From PALSA-555 sp035468285 (GTDB taxonomy: Bacteria; Actinomycetota; Acidimicrobiia; IMCC26256; PALSA-555), in the NCBI GenBank assembly GCA_035468285.1, contig DATISY010000066.1:1-51917 (forward strand): a stretch of DNA of 51,917 nucleotides, given 5' to 3'. Below the pieces are notes generated by a model. That model was not told where the DNA came from, ran no database searches, and was given only the letters and a program-made list of their open reading frames with translations. Made by a program: the position numbers and the translations under genes. Positions 24,465-33,195 of this stretch are shown here, piece after piece; position 1 is the stretch's first letter; each line of letters starts with the position of its first letter.

Positions 24465-25616
24465 TTAGCGCGTGAGGCGAGCCATCAAGGTGGGTGCGGG
24501 GACGGGGGCACGGTCGGCGACCGCGGCCTCGGTGTAGACGCCTCCGGGGGCCGAGACGGCGTCGTCGAAGAAGAGGTAGGGCACCGGGTCGGAGGTATGG
24601 GTGCGCAGGGCGCACGGGGTGGCGTGATCGGGGAGGAGCAAGATGCGGTGCCGTTCCCCGGCGAGCCCGTCGACGAGCGGGCCGATGATCTCGGCGTCCC
24701 ACCGTTCGAGCGCGGCGACCTTCTCGGTGGCGTCGCCCTGATGTCCGGCCTCGTCGGTCGCCTCGACGTGCAAGAGGAAGAAGGGGCGGTCGACGAGCGA
24801 CGCGAGGCAGGCGGCGGCTTGCGCCCCGTAGTCGTTGTCGTATCCCGCGGTCGCGCCGGCGACGTCGAGGACATCGAGGCCGGTAAGGACGCCGAGGCCA
24901 CGCACGAGATCGACGGCCGAGCTGAGGCGGCCCTCGACCCCGAAGCGCGCCGCGAACGGGGGGAGGACGGGCAGGACCCCTTGGCCCCACAGCCAGATCT
25001 GGGTCGCGGGGCACTCGACGCGGGTCGCCGCAGCACGGACCACGGGCCCGGACGCGTCCATCAGCGCTCGCAGCTTGCCGGCGGCGGGGCCGGTGGGCAG
25101 GACCACCGGCTTGCCCGTCAGGTCGTGGGGCGGGGTGCACTGGGCGTCGCCCCAGTCCCGGGGCGCGACGCAGAGATGGCGGTACTCGACGCCGGGGAAG
25201 AACCGGATGCCGTCACGGCCGTCGCCGAGCGCGGCGTCGAGCGCGGCAACGATCGGGTGGCTCTGCTCGTCGGTCGGGTGGCCTCCGGCGAAGTCCACGA
25301 GGGTGTCGTCGGCGACGGTGACGAGGTTGCAGCGGAACGCGACCTCGTCGGATTCGAGAGGGACCCCCATGGCCGCAGCCTCGATCGGCGCCCGGCCGCT
25401 GTGGTACTCGGCGGGGTCGTACCCGAGGATCGCCATGTTGCCGACGTCGCTGCCCGGGGCCAGACCGTCGGGGATGACGGTCGCGCGGCCGACCTCGCTG
25501 CGGGCCGCGAGCCGGTCGAGGTTCGGCATCGCCGCGGCCTCGAGGGGCGTGCGCCCGCCGAGCTCCGCGAGGGGCTCGTCGGCGCAGCCATCGGGGACGA
25601 GCGCGACGTACTTCAT
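24465..25616 (-). CDS. ApgM-family phosphoglycerate mutase homologue; candidate homoserine kinase
   Basis: 383-residue member of the alkaline-phosphatase superfamily, archaeal-type cofactor-independent phosphoglycerate mutase branch. It begins YVALVPDGCADEPLAELGGR, has PGSDVGNMAILGYDP (Ser about 56), LLHVEATDEAGHQGD and LLPDHATPCALRTHTSDP for metal binding. A subfamily of these proteins has been proposed to phosphorylate homoserine in organisms without ThrB. Here it lies between thrC and rho, where mycobacteria have thrB, and no thrB is seen. TACGAT 6 nt before ATG suggests an own promoter. True mutase activity remains possible. Confidence 0.75.
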   Translation of the reverse strand: MKYVALVPDGCADEPLAELGGRTPLEAAAMPNLDRLAARSEVGRATVIPDGLAPGSDVGNMAILGYDPAEYHSGRAPIEAAAMGVPLESDEVAFRCNLVTVADDTLVDFAGGHPTDEQSHPIVAALDAALGDGRDGIRFFPGVEYRHLCVAPRDWGDAQCTPPHDLTGKPVVLPTGPAAGKLRALMDASGPVVRAAATRVECPATQIWLWGQGVLPVLPPFAARFGVEGRLSSAVDLVRGLGVLTGLDVLDVAGATAGYDNDYGAQAAACLASLVDRPFFLLHVEATDEAGHQGDATEKVAALERWDAEIIGPLVDGLAGERHRILLLPDHATPCALRTHTSDPVPYLFFDDAVSAPGGVYTEAAVADRAPVPAPTLMARLTR

Positions 25617-25622
25617 CGGGTC

Positions 25623-25628
25623 ATCGTA
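25623..25628 (-). promoter_or_regulatory. Candidate leaderless -10 (TACGAT)
   Basis: On the minus strand TACGAT ends 6 nt before ATG 25616 of the ApgM-family gene. Confidence 0.5.
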
Positions 25629-25676
25629 CGTGGCCGGTCGTCACACCCCCGCGGTGATCCTGGGCCGCCGGGCGGG

Positions 25677-27170
25677 CTATCGGTACTGGGCTCGGACGGG
25701 CCCGTCGGGATCGTCGACCACACCCGAGTCGCGGCCCAGCCGCATCACCGCCCGGCGCGGCGCCTCGTAGCGCGGCCACGGGCCCAGCGTGTCGGTGTCC
25801 GCGGTCCCAAGCCGCGCGAAGGCGGCCCACGCGGCGCGGAGGCCGACGCCGAGGGTCTCGGCGTCACGGTCGTAGCCGACGGCGTCCCCCCACCCTTCGT
25901 GGTCGAAGGTGCCGAAGGTGAACGGGATGTCGACGGCGTGGGCCGCGCCGAGGCCGGGTGCGGCCCAGTCGAACCGGTACACGAACGCGGCGGCGCCGGT
26001 TGCGGCGCGGGCTTCCGCGACCTGGAGGTTCGGGATCCGCATCCGCGTGTCGGTCCGCACCGCGTCCCAGACGTCACCGCAGCTCGCGTCGGCGGCGAGC
26101 GCCGTCCGGTAGGCCGCAATGAGGGCGCCTGGGTCGGCGTCGGGCGCCAGGCGGCGGACGCGGCGTTGCAGACGCGCGTCGTCCAGCGTCGCCGCGGTGG
26201 GATCGGGGAAGAGGCGCAGCTCGTCGCGGGTCGTGCCGAGCAGCAGGTCGATCGCGGTGCCCCGTCCCGCCCGGAAGGCCGCTTGGACGTCCTGGTCGAG
26301 GAGCTGACCGTCGACGCCGGGCGCGAAGGGCATCGTGCCGGTCGCCGCGAATCGTTCGGCGAAGACCCGGTCTTGGGCGGCGAGCAGCGCGTCGACGGGC
26401 AGGTTCTGGAGGAGGGCGGTGTCGGCGCGGTCCACGCCGACGGCGGCGGCGAACGCGACCGCGGTGGCGCGCGCCTCGTCGGCGTCGAGCGTGTGGGGCT
26501 CGCCGCTCTGGGCGATGGCGCGGCGAACCGGCGGCGCCGTGGCCGCCGAGACGAGGTGCAGGATCGAGCCCGCGCCGGCGGATTCGCCGAACACGGTGAT
26601 CGTCGCGGGGTCGCCGCCCAACGCGGCGGCGTGAGCGTGCACCCAGGAGAGGGCCGCGCGCTGGTCGTGCAGGCCGGCGTTGGCAACGACGTCGGTGTCG
26701 GGGCCGGCGTCAACCGGGTGGAGGAACCCGAGGGCGCCGATCCGGTAGTTGATGGTGACGACGACGAGGTCGTGCTCCGCGGCGAGGCGGGCGCCGTCAT
26801 ACACCGGCTGGCTGGACCCGCCGGTCGTGAACGCGCCGCCGTGGATCCACACCATCACGGGGCGGTGGCCGCGGAGGTCGGGTGTCCAGACATTGAGCGT
26901 GAGGCAGTCCTCGGCGGTGGCGCCCGGGGTGAAGGAGGGCAGGGGCGACGAGAGCCCGGCGCGCTGGGGCGCCGCGGGGCCGAACGTGTCGGCCCCGCGG
27001 ACCCCGACCCACGGTGCCGCCGGGGCGGGGCGAGTCCAGCGCCGCGCGCCGACGGGGGGCGCGGCGTACGGCACACCGAGGAACCGGACCAGCGGGATGC
27101 CCGGGGGAGACGCGTCCAGGACCGTTCCTTCGAGGGTGCCGCTGACCGTCTCGACCCGGGGCGGCGTCAC
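25677..27170 (-). CDS. Type B carboxylesterase
   Basis: 497-residue carboxylesterase/p-nitrobenzyl-esterase-type hydrolase. It has FLGVPYAAPPVGARRW, the EDCLTLNVWTP signature, oxyanion IHGGAF (about 109-114) and the nucleophile elbow FGESAGAGS (Ser about 197). No signal peptide is visible, so it is likely cytoplasmic. The GTG start overlaps the acyl-CoA ligase stop as GTGA, so the two are translated together. Physiological substrate unknown; the ligase context suggests acyl esters. Confidence 0.9.
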   Translation of the reverse strand: MTPPRVETVSGTLEGTVLDASPPGIPLVRFLGVPYAAPPVGARRWTRPAPAAPWVGVRGADTFGPAAPQRAGLSSPLPSFTPGATAEDCLTLNVWTPDLRGHRPVMVWIHGGAFTTGGSSQPVYDGARLAAEHDLVVVTINYRIGALGFLHPVDAGPDTDVVANAGLHDQRAALSWVHAHAAALGGDPATITVFGESAGAGSILHLVSAATAPPVRRAIAQSGEPHTLDADEARATAVAFAAAVGVDRADTALLQNLPVDALLAAQDRVFAERFAATGTMPFAPGVDGQLLDQDVQAAFRAGRGTAIDLLLGTTRDELRLFPDPTAATLDDARLQRRVRRLAPDADPGALIAAYRTALAADASCGDVWDAVRTDTRMRIPNLQVAEARAATGAAAFVYRFDWAAPGLGAAHAVDIPFTFGTFDHEGWGDAVGYDRDAETLGVGLRAAWAAFARLGTADTDTLGPWPRYEAPRRAVMRLGRDSGVVDDPDGPVRAQYR

Positions 27171-28684
27171 CGCGCCACCCCGTCGGCGCCGACTCGGCGA
27201 CGTACGTCCTCCCGGAGCTCGCCCTTGGCCACCTTCCCACCGGACGAGCGGGGCAACGTGCCCACGACCACCAGGCGCTCGGGCCAGAGCTCCTTGCCCA
27301 CCCCTCGACCGGCCAGATGCTCCCGCACCGCGTCGAGGTCGAGGCTCGCGCCGGGCCGGAGCTCGACATAGACGCAGACCCGCTCACCGAACACCGGGTC
27401 GGGCATCGCGACCGCGGCGGCGAGGACCACGTCGGGGTGACTGGCGACCTCGTCCTCGACTTGGGCGGCACTGATGTTCTTGCCGCCCCGGATGATGAAG
27501 TCCGAGGCGCGTCCCCGGACGGTCAGGTAGCCGTCGGTGTCGATCGAGCACCGGTCGCCCGTCAGCATCCAGCCATCCGTGGTGTACAGCGCGGCGTTCG
27601 CGTCCTCGTCGCGGTAGTAGCCGAGGCAGGTGAGGTCGCCGCGACACGCCGCGATGCCCGGTCCCCCGGTGGCCGTGACGTCGGTCCCGTCGTCGGCGAA
27701 CAGCCGGACGTGCATCTCGGGGATCACGCGGCCCGCGGTTCGGAGACGCCGCGCCCGGCTGTCGGACAGCGTGGTGCGACTCAACGCGCCAGTCTCGTTC
27801 GACCCGTAGAACTGCAGCACCGCGCAGCCGGTGCGATCCTCGAACTCGGCGGCGCGCTGCTCGGGGACCATCTCGCCGCCCGTGAACAGGACACGCAGGC
27901 TGGAGAGGTCGTGGTGCTCCAGGTCGGGCGAGTTCAGCAGCATGATGAACTGGGTCGACACGGCGGCCAGGACCGAGACTCGCTCTCGAGCGATGAGCCC
28001 GAGGCACGCCTCGGGGTCGAAGCGGGTGGACACGACACACGGCACCCCGAGGAGCGTCGGTGTGACGTGGGCCGTCCACACGCCGAACCCGAACGGGGCG
28101 GGCAGCGCGCTGAGGAAGACGTCGTCGGACGACAGCTCGGCGGCGGCGACGGCGTGCTCATGGAACGCGAACCAGCGGCGCTGGTCGTGCATCACACACT
28201 TCGGCAGCCCGGTCGTGCCCGAGGTCGAGTTCAAGAGCCAAAGGTCGTCGGCCGCCAGGGCCCTCGCCTCGTCGGCCCTCGACATGGCGTCGGGCGGTGC
28301 GGGCTCGGTCTCGGCGACCGCGAGCCGACGCACGCCGGGGGGCGCCCCGTCGGGAGGGAGCTCCGGCGAGGCGAGGAGGACGGATGCTCGGGTGACGGTG
28401 AGCAGGTGCTCGACCTCGCGGCGCCCGGCGCGCGGGCCGATCCCGACGATGACCGCACCCACCCGCTCGTCGCCGAGGTAGCAGGCGTGCACCGCCGGCC
28501 CGTCGGGCACCAGGACCGCGACCCGGTCGCCCGGGCGGGTCCCCGCGTCGAGGAGCCGCCCCGCGATCCGGTCGGCGCGCTCGTGGTGCTGCCGCCAGGT
28601 GACCCGCTCGTGGTCACCGACGTACGCGACGCGGTCGGGCGTCTCCGACGCGCGAGCTGCGACGATCGCACTGAGCGTGGCCAC
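27167..28684 (-). CDS. Acyl-CoA synthetase / AMP-dependent ligase
   Basis: 505-residue adenylate-forming enzyme activating a carboxylic acid to acyl-CoA. It has the P-loop NSTSGTTGLPKCVMH, A5 QFYGSNETGALS, A7 GWMLTGDRCSIDTDGYL, A8 RGRASDFIIRGGKNISA and A10 LPRSSGGKVAKGEL with the catalytic Lys. TACCGT 7 nt before the GTG start suggests a leaderless promoter. It heads a two-gene unit with the esterase. Chain length or aromatic specificity cannot be read. Confidence 0.9.
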   Translation of the reverse strand: MATLSAIVAARASETPDRVAYVGDHERVTWRQHHERADRIAGRLLDAGTRPGDRVAVLVPDGPAVHACYLGDERVGAVIVGIGPRAGRREVEHLLTVTRASVLLASPELPPDGAPPGVRRLAVAETEPAPPDAMSRADEARALAADDLWLLNSTSGTTGLPKCVMHDQRRWFAFHEHAVAAAELSSDDVFLSALPAPFGFGVWTAHVTPTLLGVPCVVSTRFDPEACLGLIARERVSVLAAVSTQFIMLLNSPDLEHHDLSSLRVLFTGGEMVPEQRAAEFEDRTGCAVLQFYGSNETGALSRTTLSDSRARRLRTAGRVIPEMHVRLFADDGTDVTATGGPGIAACRGDLTCLGYYRDEDANAALYTTDGWMLTGDRCSIDTDGYLTVRGRASDFIIRGGKNISAAQVEDEVASHPDVVLAAAVAMPDPVFGERVCVYVELRPGASLDLDAVREHLAGRGVGKELWPERLVVVGTLPRSSGGKVAKGELREDVRRRVGADGVAR

Positions 28685-28691
28685 GGAGCGG

Positions 28692-28697
28692 ACGGTA
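28692..28697 (-). promoter_or_regulatory. Candidate leaderless -10 (TACCGT)
   Basis: On the minus strand TACCGT ends 7 nt before GTG 28684 of the acyl-CoA ligase. Confidence 0.45.
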
Positions 28698-28718
28698 GCC
28701 GTCGATCCGCGGGCCGGT

Positions 28719-29501
28719 TCAGTGGGTGCGGCGGGTCACGACCCCGGCGGCTCGGCGGGTGATTCCCGCGGGCAGCATCGCGGAGAACGCGGCCGCGACC
28801 GTGTTGAGGGGTCCTGGCGTGCACACGACACGTCCCCGGTCGTACGCGCGCAACGCGGCGGCGACGACGGTCTCGGGGTCTTGCCAGATGAGCTCGGGAG
28901 AGTGGTCGACGGGCAGGCCGGCCTGCTCGTGGAACTCCGTGTGGGTGTATCCCGGGGCGAGGACCATCGCCCGGACACCGGTGCCGCGCAGCTCCTCGTG
29001 CACCGCGTGGGTGAAGCTCGACACGAACGCCTTCGTCGCCCCGTAGGTCGCGCCCCACGGTGTGGGTTGGTAGCCCGCGACGGACGACACGTTGATCACC
29101 CCGCCGCGTCCCCGGGACACCATCGCGGCGAGCGCCGCTTGGGTCAGGCGGACCACGGCCACGACGTTGACGTGGATCTCGCGTTGCTCCGCGTCGGGCT
29201 CGAGCTCCCACAGGGCGCCGGCGGTGCCGAACCCCGCGTTGTTGACCAGCAGGTCGATCGGGCGGTCCGCGTCGCCGAGGCGCGCCGCGACCTGCTCGAG
29301 GCCGTCCGCGGTGGCGAGGTCGGCGACGAGCACCTCGGTCGTGCGGCCGTACCCGCGTTCGAGCTCGGCGGCGATGCCCCGGAGCCGGTCCTCGCGACGG
29401 GCGCTGAGCACCACGTCGTATCGGCGCGCCGCGAGGGCGCGGGCGAAGGCCAGGCCGATCCCCGAGGACGAGCCGGTCACCAGCGCGACAGGAGTGTGCA
29501 T
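28719..29501 (-). CDS. SDR-family oxidoreductase
   Basis: 260-residue classical short-chain dehydrogenase/reductase. NAD(P) motif VTGSSSGIG (about 8-16), LLVNNAGFG, VSSVAG with catalytic Ser, and YGATK with catalytic Tyr/Lys. The C-terminus is basic (ITRRAAGVVTRRTH). TAGTCT lies 7 nt before ATG. It interrupts the thrC-to-rho part of the housekeeping cluster. Substrate unknown; adjacency to an acyl-CoA ligase is compatible with lipid metabolism. Confidence 0.88.
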   Translation of the reverse strand: MHTPVALVTGSSSGIGLAFARALAARRYDVVLSARREDRLRGIAAELERGYGRTTEVLVADLATADGLEQVAARLGDADRPIDLLVNNAGFGTAGALWELEPDAEQREIHVNVVAVVRLTQAALAAMVSRGRGGVINVSSVAGYQPTPWGATYGATKAFVSSFTHAVHEELRGTGVRAMVLAPGYTHTEFHEQAGLPVDHSPELIWQDPETVVAAALRAYDRGRVVCTPGPLNTVAAAFSAMLPAGITRRAAGVVTRRTH

Positions 29502-29508
29502 GCGCTCG

Positions 29509-29514
29509 AGACTA
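29509..29514 (-). promoter_or_regulatory. Candidate leaderless -10 (TAGTCT)
   Basis: On the minus strand TAGTCT ends 7 nt before ATG 29501 of the SDR gene. Confidence 0.45.
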
Positions 29515-29543
29515 AGAGCCGGAGGCGACCACCGGCGGGGTCG

Positions 29544-30602
29544 TCAGAGGCCGACGGCGTCGGCCACCGGGCCCGCCTCGGCCGCGACGGGCTCACCGAC
29601 CTGGACCTCGGCGACCGCCCGCTGCGGGTCCTTCAAGCCGTGGCCGGTGAGGGTGCAAACCACGACGTCGGAGGCGGTCACCGTCCCGTCCACGGCGGCC
29701 TGGAGGAGCCCGGCGACGGATGCGGCCGATGCGGGCTCGACGAAGACCCCGACCGTCGCGGCGAGCAGCCGGTACGCGTCCAGGATGGCGCGGTCGGTGA
29801 GGGCGCCGATGGCGCCACCCGATTCGTCGCGGGCCTCGAGTGCACCCGACCAGGACGCCGGGTTCCCGATCTGGATCGCGGTCGCGATGGTCTCGGGGTG
29901 CGGTACCGGCTCGCCGAGCACGATCGGTGCCGCGCCGGCGGCCTGCCAGCCGAGCATGCGAGGCCGGCGGGTCGCCTTCCCCGCGTCGGCATCCTCGCAG
30001 TAGCCGCGCCAGTAGGCGGTGATGTTTCCCGCGTTGCCGACCGGGATGGAGTGGACGGTGGGCGCGTCGCCGAGGACGTCGACGATCTCGAACGCGGCGG
30101 TCTTCTGCCCTTCGATGCGGACCGGATTGATGGAGTTCACGACCTCGACGCCGGGACGTTCGCCGAGCTCGCGGACCACGGTCAGCGCCTGGTCGAAGGT
30201 GCCTTGCACGGGTACGACGCGGGCACCGTGGATGAGCGCCTGGGCGAGCTTGCCGAGCGCGATCTGACCCGCCGGGAGCACGACGGCGCACAGGAGCCCA
30301 GCGCGGGCGGCGTACGCCGCGGCAGCCGCGGAGGTGTTCCCCGTCGATGCGCAGATGACCGCCTTGGCGCCTCGTTCCGCGGCTTTCGAAACGGCCAGTG
30401 TCATGCCACGGTCCTTGAACGACCCGGTGGGGTTCGCGCCCTCGATCTTGAGAAACACCTGCGCCACGCCCGCCCGTGACGCCAGGCGGGGCGCTTCGAT
30501 GAGGGGCGTGTTGCCCTCCAGGAGGGTCACGACGGGTGTCGCGTCGGTGACGGGGAGCCGGTCGCGGAACGCCTCGATGACTCCCGGCCAGGGTCGGGTC
30601 AT
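29544..30602 (-). CDS. thrC: Threonine synthase
   Basis: 352-residue PLP enzyme converting O-phosphohomoserine to threonine. It has LLEGNTPLIEAPRLA, the PLP-Lys motif NPTGSFKDRGM (Lys about 63), CASTGNTSAAAAAYAARAG and PVGNAGNITAYWRGY. The ATG overlaps the hom stop (ATGA). No thrB follows, unlike the usual actinobacterial hom-thrC-thrB order. Confidence 0.95.
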   Translation of the reverse strand: MTRPWPGVIEAFRDRLPVTDATPVVTLLEGNTPLIEAPRLASRAGVAQVFLKIEGANPTGSFKDRGMTLAVSKAAERGAKAVICASTGNTSAAAAAYAARAGLLCAVVLPAGQIALGKLAQALIHGARVVPVQGTFDQALTVVRELGERPGVEVVNSINPVRIEGQKTAAFEIVDVLGDAPTVHSIPVGNAGNITAYWRGYCEDADAGKATRRPRMLGWQAAGAAPIVLGEPVPHPETIATAIQIGNPASWSGALEARDESGGAIGALTDRAILDAYRLLAATVGVFVEPASAASVAGLLQAAVDGTVTASDVVVCTLTGHGLKDPQRAVAEVQVGEPVAAEAGPVADAVGL

Positions 30603-31900
30603 GGCCGCGAGCCGACGTCGCCGGTGACGCGCAACACGGATCCCACGCGATGGACCGGGTCGACTTCCCGGAGCGCGGCGAGCGTCGCGCGGAGGTCCTG
30701 CTCGCGGGCCCGGTGGGTGATGAACACGAGCCGGGCGTCGTCGCCCAGGCCCCGCTGTTCCATCGACTGGATGGACACGCCGTGGCGCCCGAACTCGCCC
30801 GCGATCGCGGCCAGCACCCCCGGTCGGTCGGCCACTTCCATAAAGAGGTAGAACTGCGATTCGGAGTCCCCGATGGGCCGGATCGGCCGGTCGACGAGGC
30901 CGGTGAGGGCGGCGCCCGTGCCGCCGGCGCCAAGGTTGCGAACGGCGTCGACCAGGTCGCCGAGCACCGCCGATGCGCTGGGACCACCGCCGGCACCTCG
31001 CCCGTAGAGCATCAACTCACCGACGGCCTCACCCTCGATGAACACCGCATTGAACGAATCGCGCACTGCGGCGAGCGGATGCTGCAGGGGGACCATCGCG
31101 GGGTGGACCCGCACCGCCACCGCGTCGTCGACCTCTTCGGCGACCGCGAGGAGCTTGACGACGTAGCCGAGCAAGCGCGCCGAGGCGATGTCGTCGTCGG
31201 AGATGCCCGTGATCCCCTCGGTGTGCACGTCGTCGAGACGGACCCGGGCCCCGAACGCCACGGTGGCGATGATGGCCGCCTTCGCCGCGGCGTCGTGCCC
31301 TTCCACGTCTGCCGTCGGGTCTGCCTCGGCGTAGCCGAGCGCCTGCGCGTCGGCGAGCGCCTCAGCGAACGAGCTTCCCTGCTCGGTCATGCGGGTGAGG
31401 ATGTAGTTCGTCGTCCCGTTGACAATTCCCGTGACCCGCTTGATGCGGTCCCCGGCGAGCGACTCGCGCAGCGGGCGGATGAGGGGGATCCCACCCGCGA
31501 CGGACGCCTCGAAGAGGAGGTCGACGCCGGCGGCGGCGGCGGCTTCGAACAGCTCGGGCCCGTGCGTGGCGATGAGCTCCTTGTTGCCCGTCACGACCGG
31601 CTTGCCCGCGCCGAGCGCCGCGGTGATGAGCGAACGCGCAGGCTCCACGCCACCGATGACCTCGACCACGACGTCGATGTCGGGGTCGATGACGATCGCC
31701 GCGGCATCGGTGGTGAACCGCTCAGCGGCGAGCTTCACGTCGCGGCGGCGCGTCGGGTCCTGGACCGCGACCCGGGTGATCTCGATCGGGACTCCGGCCC
31801 GGTTCGTGATGAGGTCGGCGTGCTCGTCGACGAGGCGCGCCAGCGCCGCGCCGACGTTGCCGCATCCGAGCAGTCCCACATGGATGGTGGTGTCCGACAT
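30599..31900 (-). CDS. hom: Homoserine dehydrogenase
   Basis: 433-residue NAD(P)-dependent enzyme reducing aspartate semialdehyde to homoserine. It has the Rossmann motif GLLGCGNVGAAL (about 9-20), TGNKELIATHG, VAGGIPLIRPLRESLAG and GIVNGTTNYILTRM, then GYAEADPTADVEGHDAAAK. A C-terminal ACT domain begins around DRPGVLAAIAGEFGRHGVS, so threonine feedback is likely. The ATG lies 5 bp after the lysA stop. Confidence 0.96.
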   Translation of the reverse strand: MSDTTIHVGLLGCGNVGAALARLVDEHADLITNRAGVPIEITRVAVQDPTRRRDVKLAAERFTTDAAAIVIDPDIDVVVEVIGGVEPARSLITAALGAGKPVVTGNKELIATHGPELFEAAAAAGVDLLFEASVAGGIPLIRPLRESLAGDRIKRVTGIVNGTTNYILTRMTEQGSSFAEALADAQALGYAEADPTADVEGHDAAAKAAIIATVAFGARVRLDDVHTEGITGISDDDIASARLLGYVVKLLAVAEEVDDAVAVRVHPAMVPLQHPLAAVRDSFNAVFIEGEAVGELMLYGRGAGGGPSASAVLGDLVDAVRNLGAGGTGAALTGLVDRPIRPIGDSESQFYLFMEVADRPGVLAAIAGEFGRHGVSIQSMEQRGLGDDARLVFITHRAREQDLRATLAALREVDPVHRVGSVLRVTGDVGSRP

Positions 31901-31905
31901 CGTGA

Positions 31906-33195
31906 TCAGTCTCCCACCGCGTCGAGGCGGAGGAGATCGTCGTCCGTTTCCCGCCGGACGACGACCCGGGCCCGGCCGTCCCGGACGAAGACAACGGCGG
32001 GCCGGGGCACCTTGTTGTAGTTGGACGCCATCGAGTACCCGTAAGCACCCGTGGTGGGGGTGGCGAGCAGGTCGCCGCGCTGCACGCCGGCGGGCAGCTG
32101 GGCGTTCGGGACGAGGACGTCGCCCTGCTCGCAGTGCTTGCCGACGACGCGACAGCGCAGCGGGCGGTCGTCGTCGATCCGTGCGGGGAGGTAGGCCTCG
32201 TATCCCGCGCCGTACAGCACCGGGCGGGGGTTGTCGCTCATGCCTCCGTCGACCGCGACATAGGTGCCGAACTCGGGAATCTCCTTGATCACCCCGACCC
32301 GGTAGAGGGTGATCGCGCATGGCGCGGCGATCGAACGGCCGGGCTCGACACGCAGCTCCGGGACCGGCCGCCCAGCGCGCGCGCCCCACCAGCGGTCCAG
32401 CGCGGCGCGCAGCGCACCGATGTAGGCGTCGACGTCCATCGGCGGGTCGTCCGCGAGGTACCGGGCGCCGAGGCCGCCGCCCAGGTTCAGCTCGCGGACG
32501 GCGACGCCCGCGGGGAGCTGGCCGGCGAGATCGGCGAGCACGGCGACGGCGCCATCCCACGGGTCGAGCCGCTGGATCTGGGACCCGATATGGCAGTGCA
32601 TCCCGGCGAACCGCAGCTGGGAGCTCGCGGCGACCCGGTCGATGGCCGCCAGCGCGATTCCGTCACTGACCGTGAAGCCAAACTTCGAGTCTTCGGTCCC
32701 CGTCTCGATGTACTCATGGGTGTGGGCCTCGACACCCGGCGTGACCCGGACGAGGACCTCGGGGCGCGCGTCGAGATCACCGGCCAGCACGTCGAGATGG
32801 TCGAGCTCGTCGAACGAGTCGGCGACGATGCGCCCGACACCGCACGTCAGCGCGGCTCGGAGCTCGGTCTCCGACTTGTTGTTGCCGTGGAAGACCATCC
32901 GCTCGGCCGGAAAACCGGCGGTGAGCGCGACGTGGAGCTCACCGCCGGTCGCGACGTCGAGGTGCAACCCCTCCTCCGCCACGAGTCGCGCCATGGCCGC
33001 GCAGAGGAACGCCTTCGCGGCGTAGATCGCGCCGTTGGTGCCGAGCAGGTCCCGGTACTGGCGGCAGCGGCGACGCAGCTCGTCCTCGTCGTAGACGAAC
33101 AGCGGGGTCCCGAACTCCGCGACGAGCGCGGCGTGGTCGATGTCCTGGAGTGCGGGCGGCACGAGCGAGCGGTCGATCGGCGCGTCGCTGATCAC
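31906..33195 (-). CDS. lysA: Diaminopimelate decarboxylase
   Basis: 429-residue PLP-dependent alanine-racemase-fold enzyme for the last step of lysine synthesis. It has IYAAKAFLC (PLP Lys about 61), VFHGNNKSETEL, GMHCHIGSQI and the phosphate-binding LNLGGGLGARY. The C-terminal VVGKHCEQGDVL and TTGAYGYSMASNYN complete the active site. The GTG start overlaps the argS stop as GTGA. Confidence 0.96.
   Translation of the reverse strand: MISDAPIDRSLVPPALQDIDHAALVAEFGTPLFVYDEDELRRRCRQYRDLLGTNGAIYAAKAFLCAAMARLVAEEGLHLDVATGGELHVALTAGFPAERMVFHGNNKSETELRAALTCGVGRIVADSFDELDHLDVLAGDLDARPEVLVRVTPGVEAHTHEYIETGTEDSKFGFTVSDGIALAAIDRVAASSQLRFAGMHCHIGSQIQRLDPWDGAVAVLADLAGQLPAGVAVRELNLGGGLGARYLADDPPMDVDAYIGALRAALDRWWGARAGRPVPELRVEPGRSIAAPCAITLYRVGVIKEIPEFGTYVAVDGGMSDNPRPVLYGAGYEAYLPARIDDDRPLRCRVVGKHCEQGDVLVPNAQLPAGVQRGDLLATPTTGAYGYSMASNYNKVPRPAVVFVRDGRARVVVRRETDDDLLRLDAVGD

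Noticed and set aside
23712..27371. A 1219-codon plus-strand open frame opposite rho, the ApgM-like gene and the esterase
   Set aside because: It is antisense to three well-supported genes, has no recognisable domain and is the expected by-product of very high GC at third codon positions.
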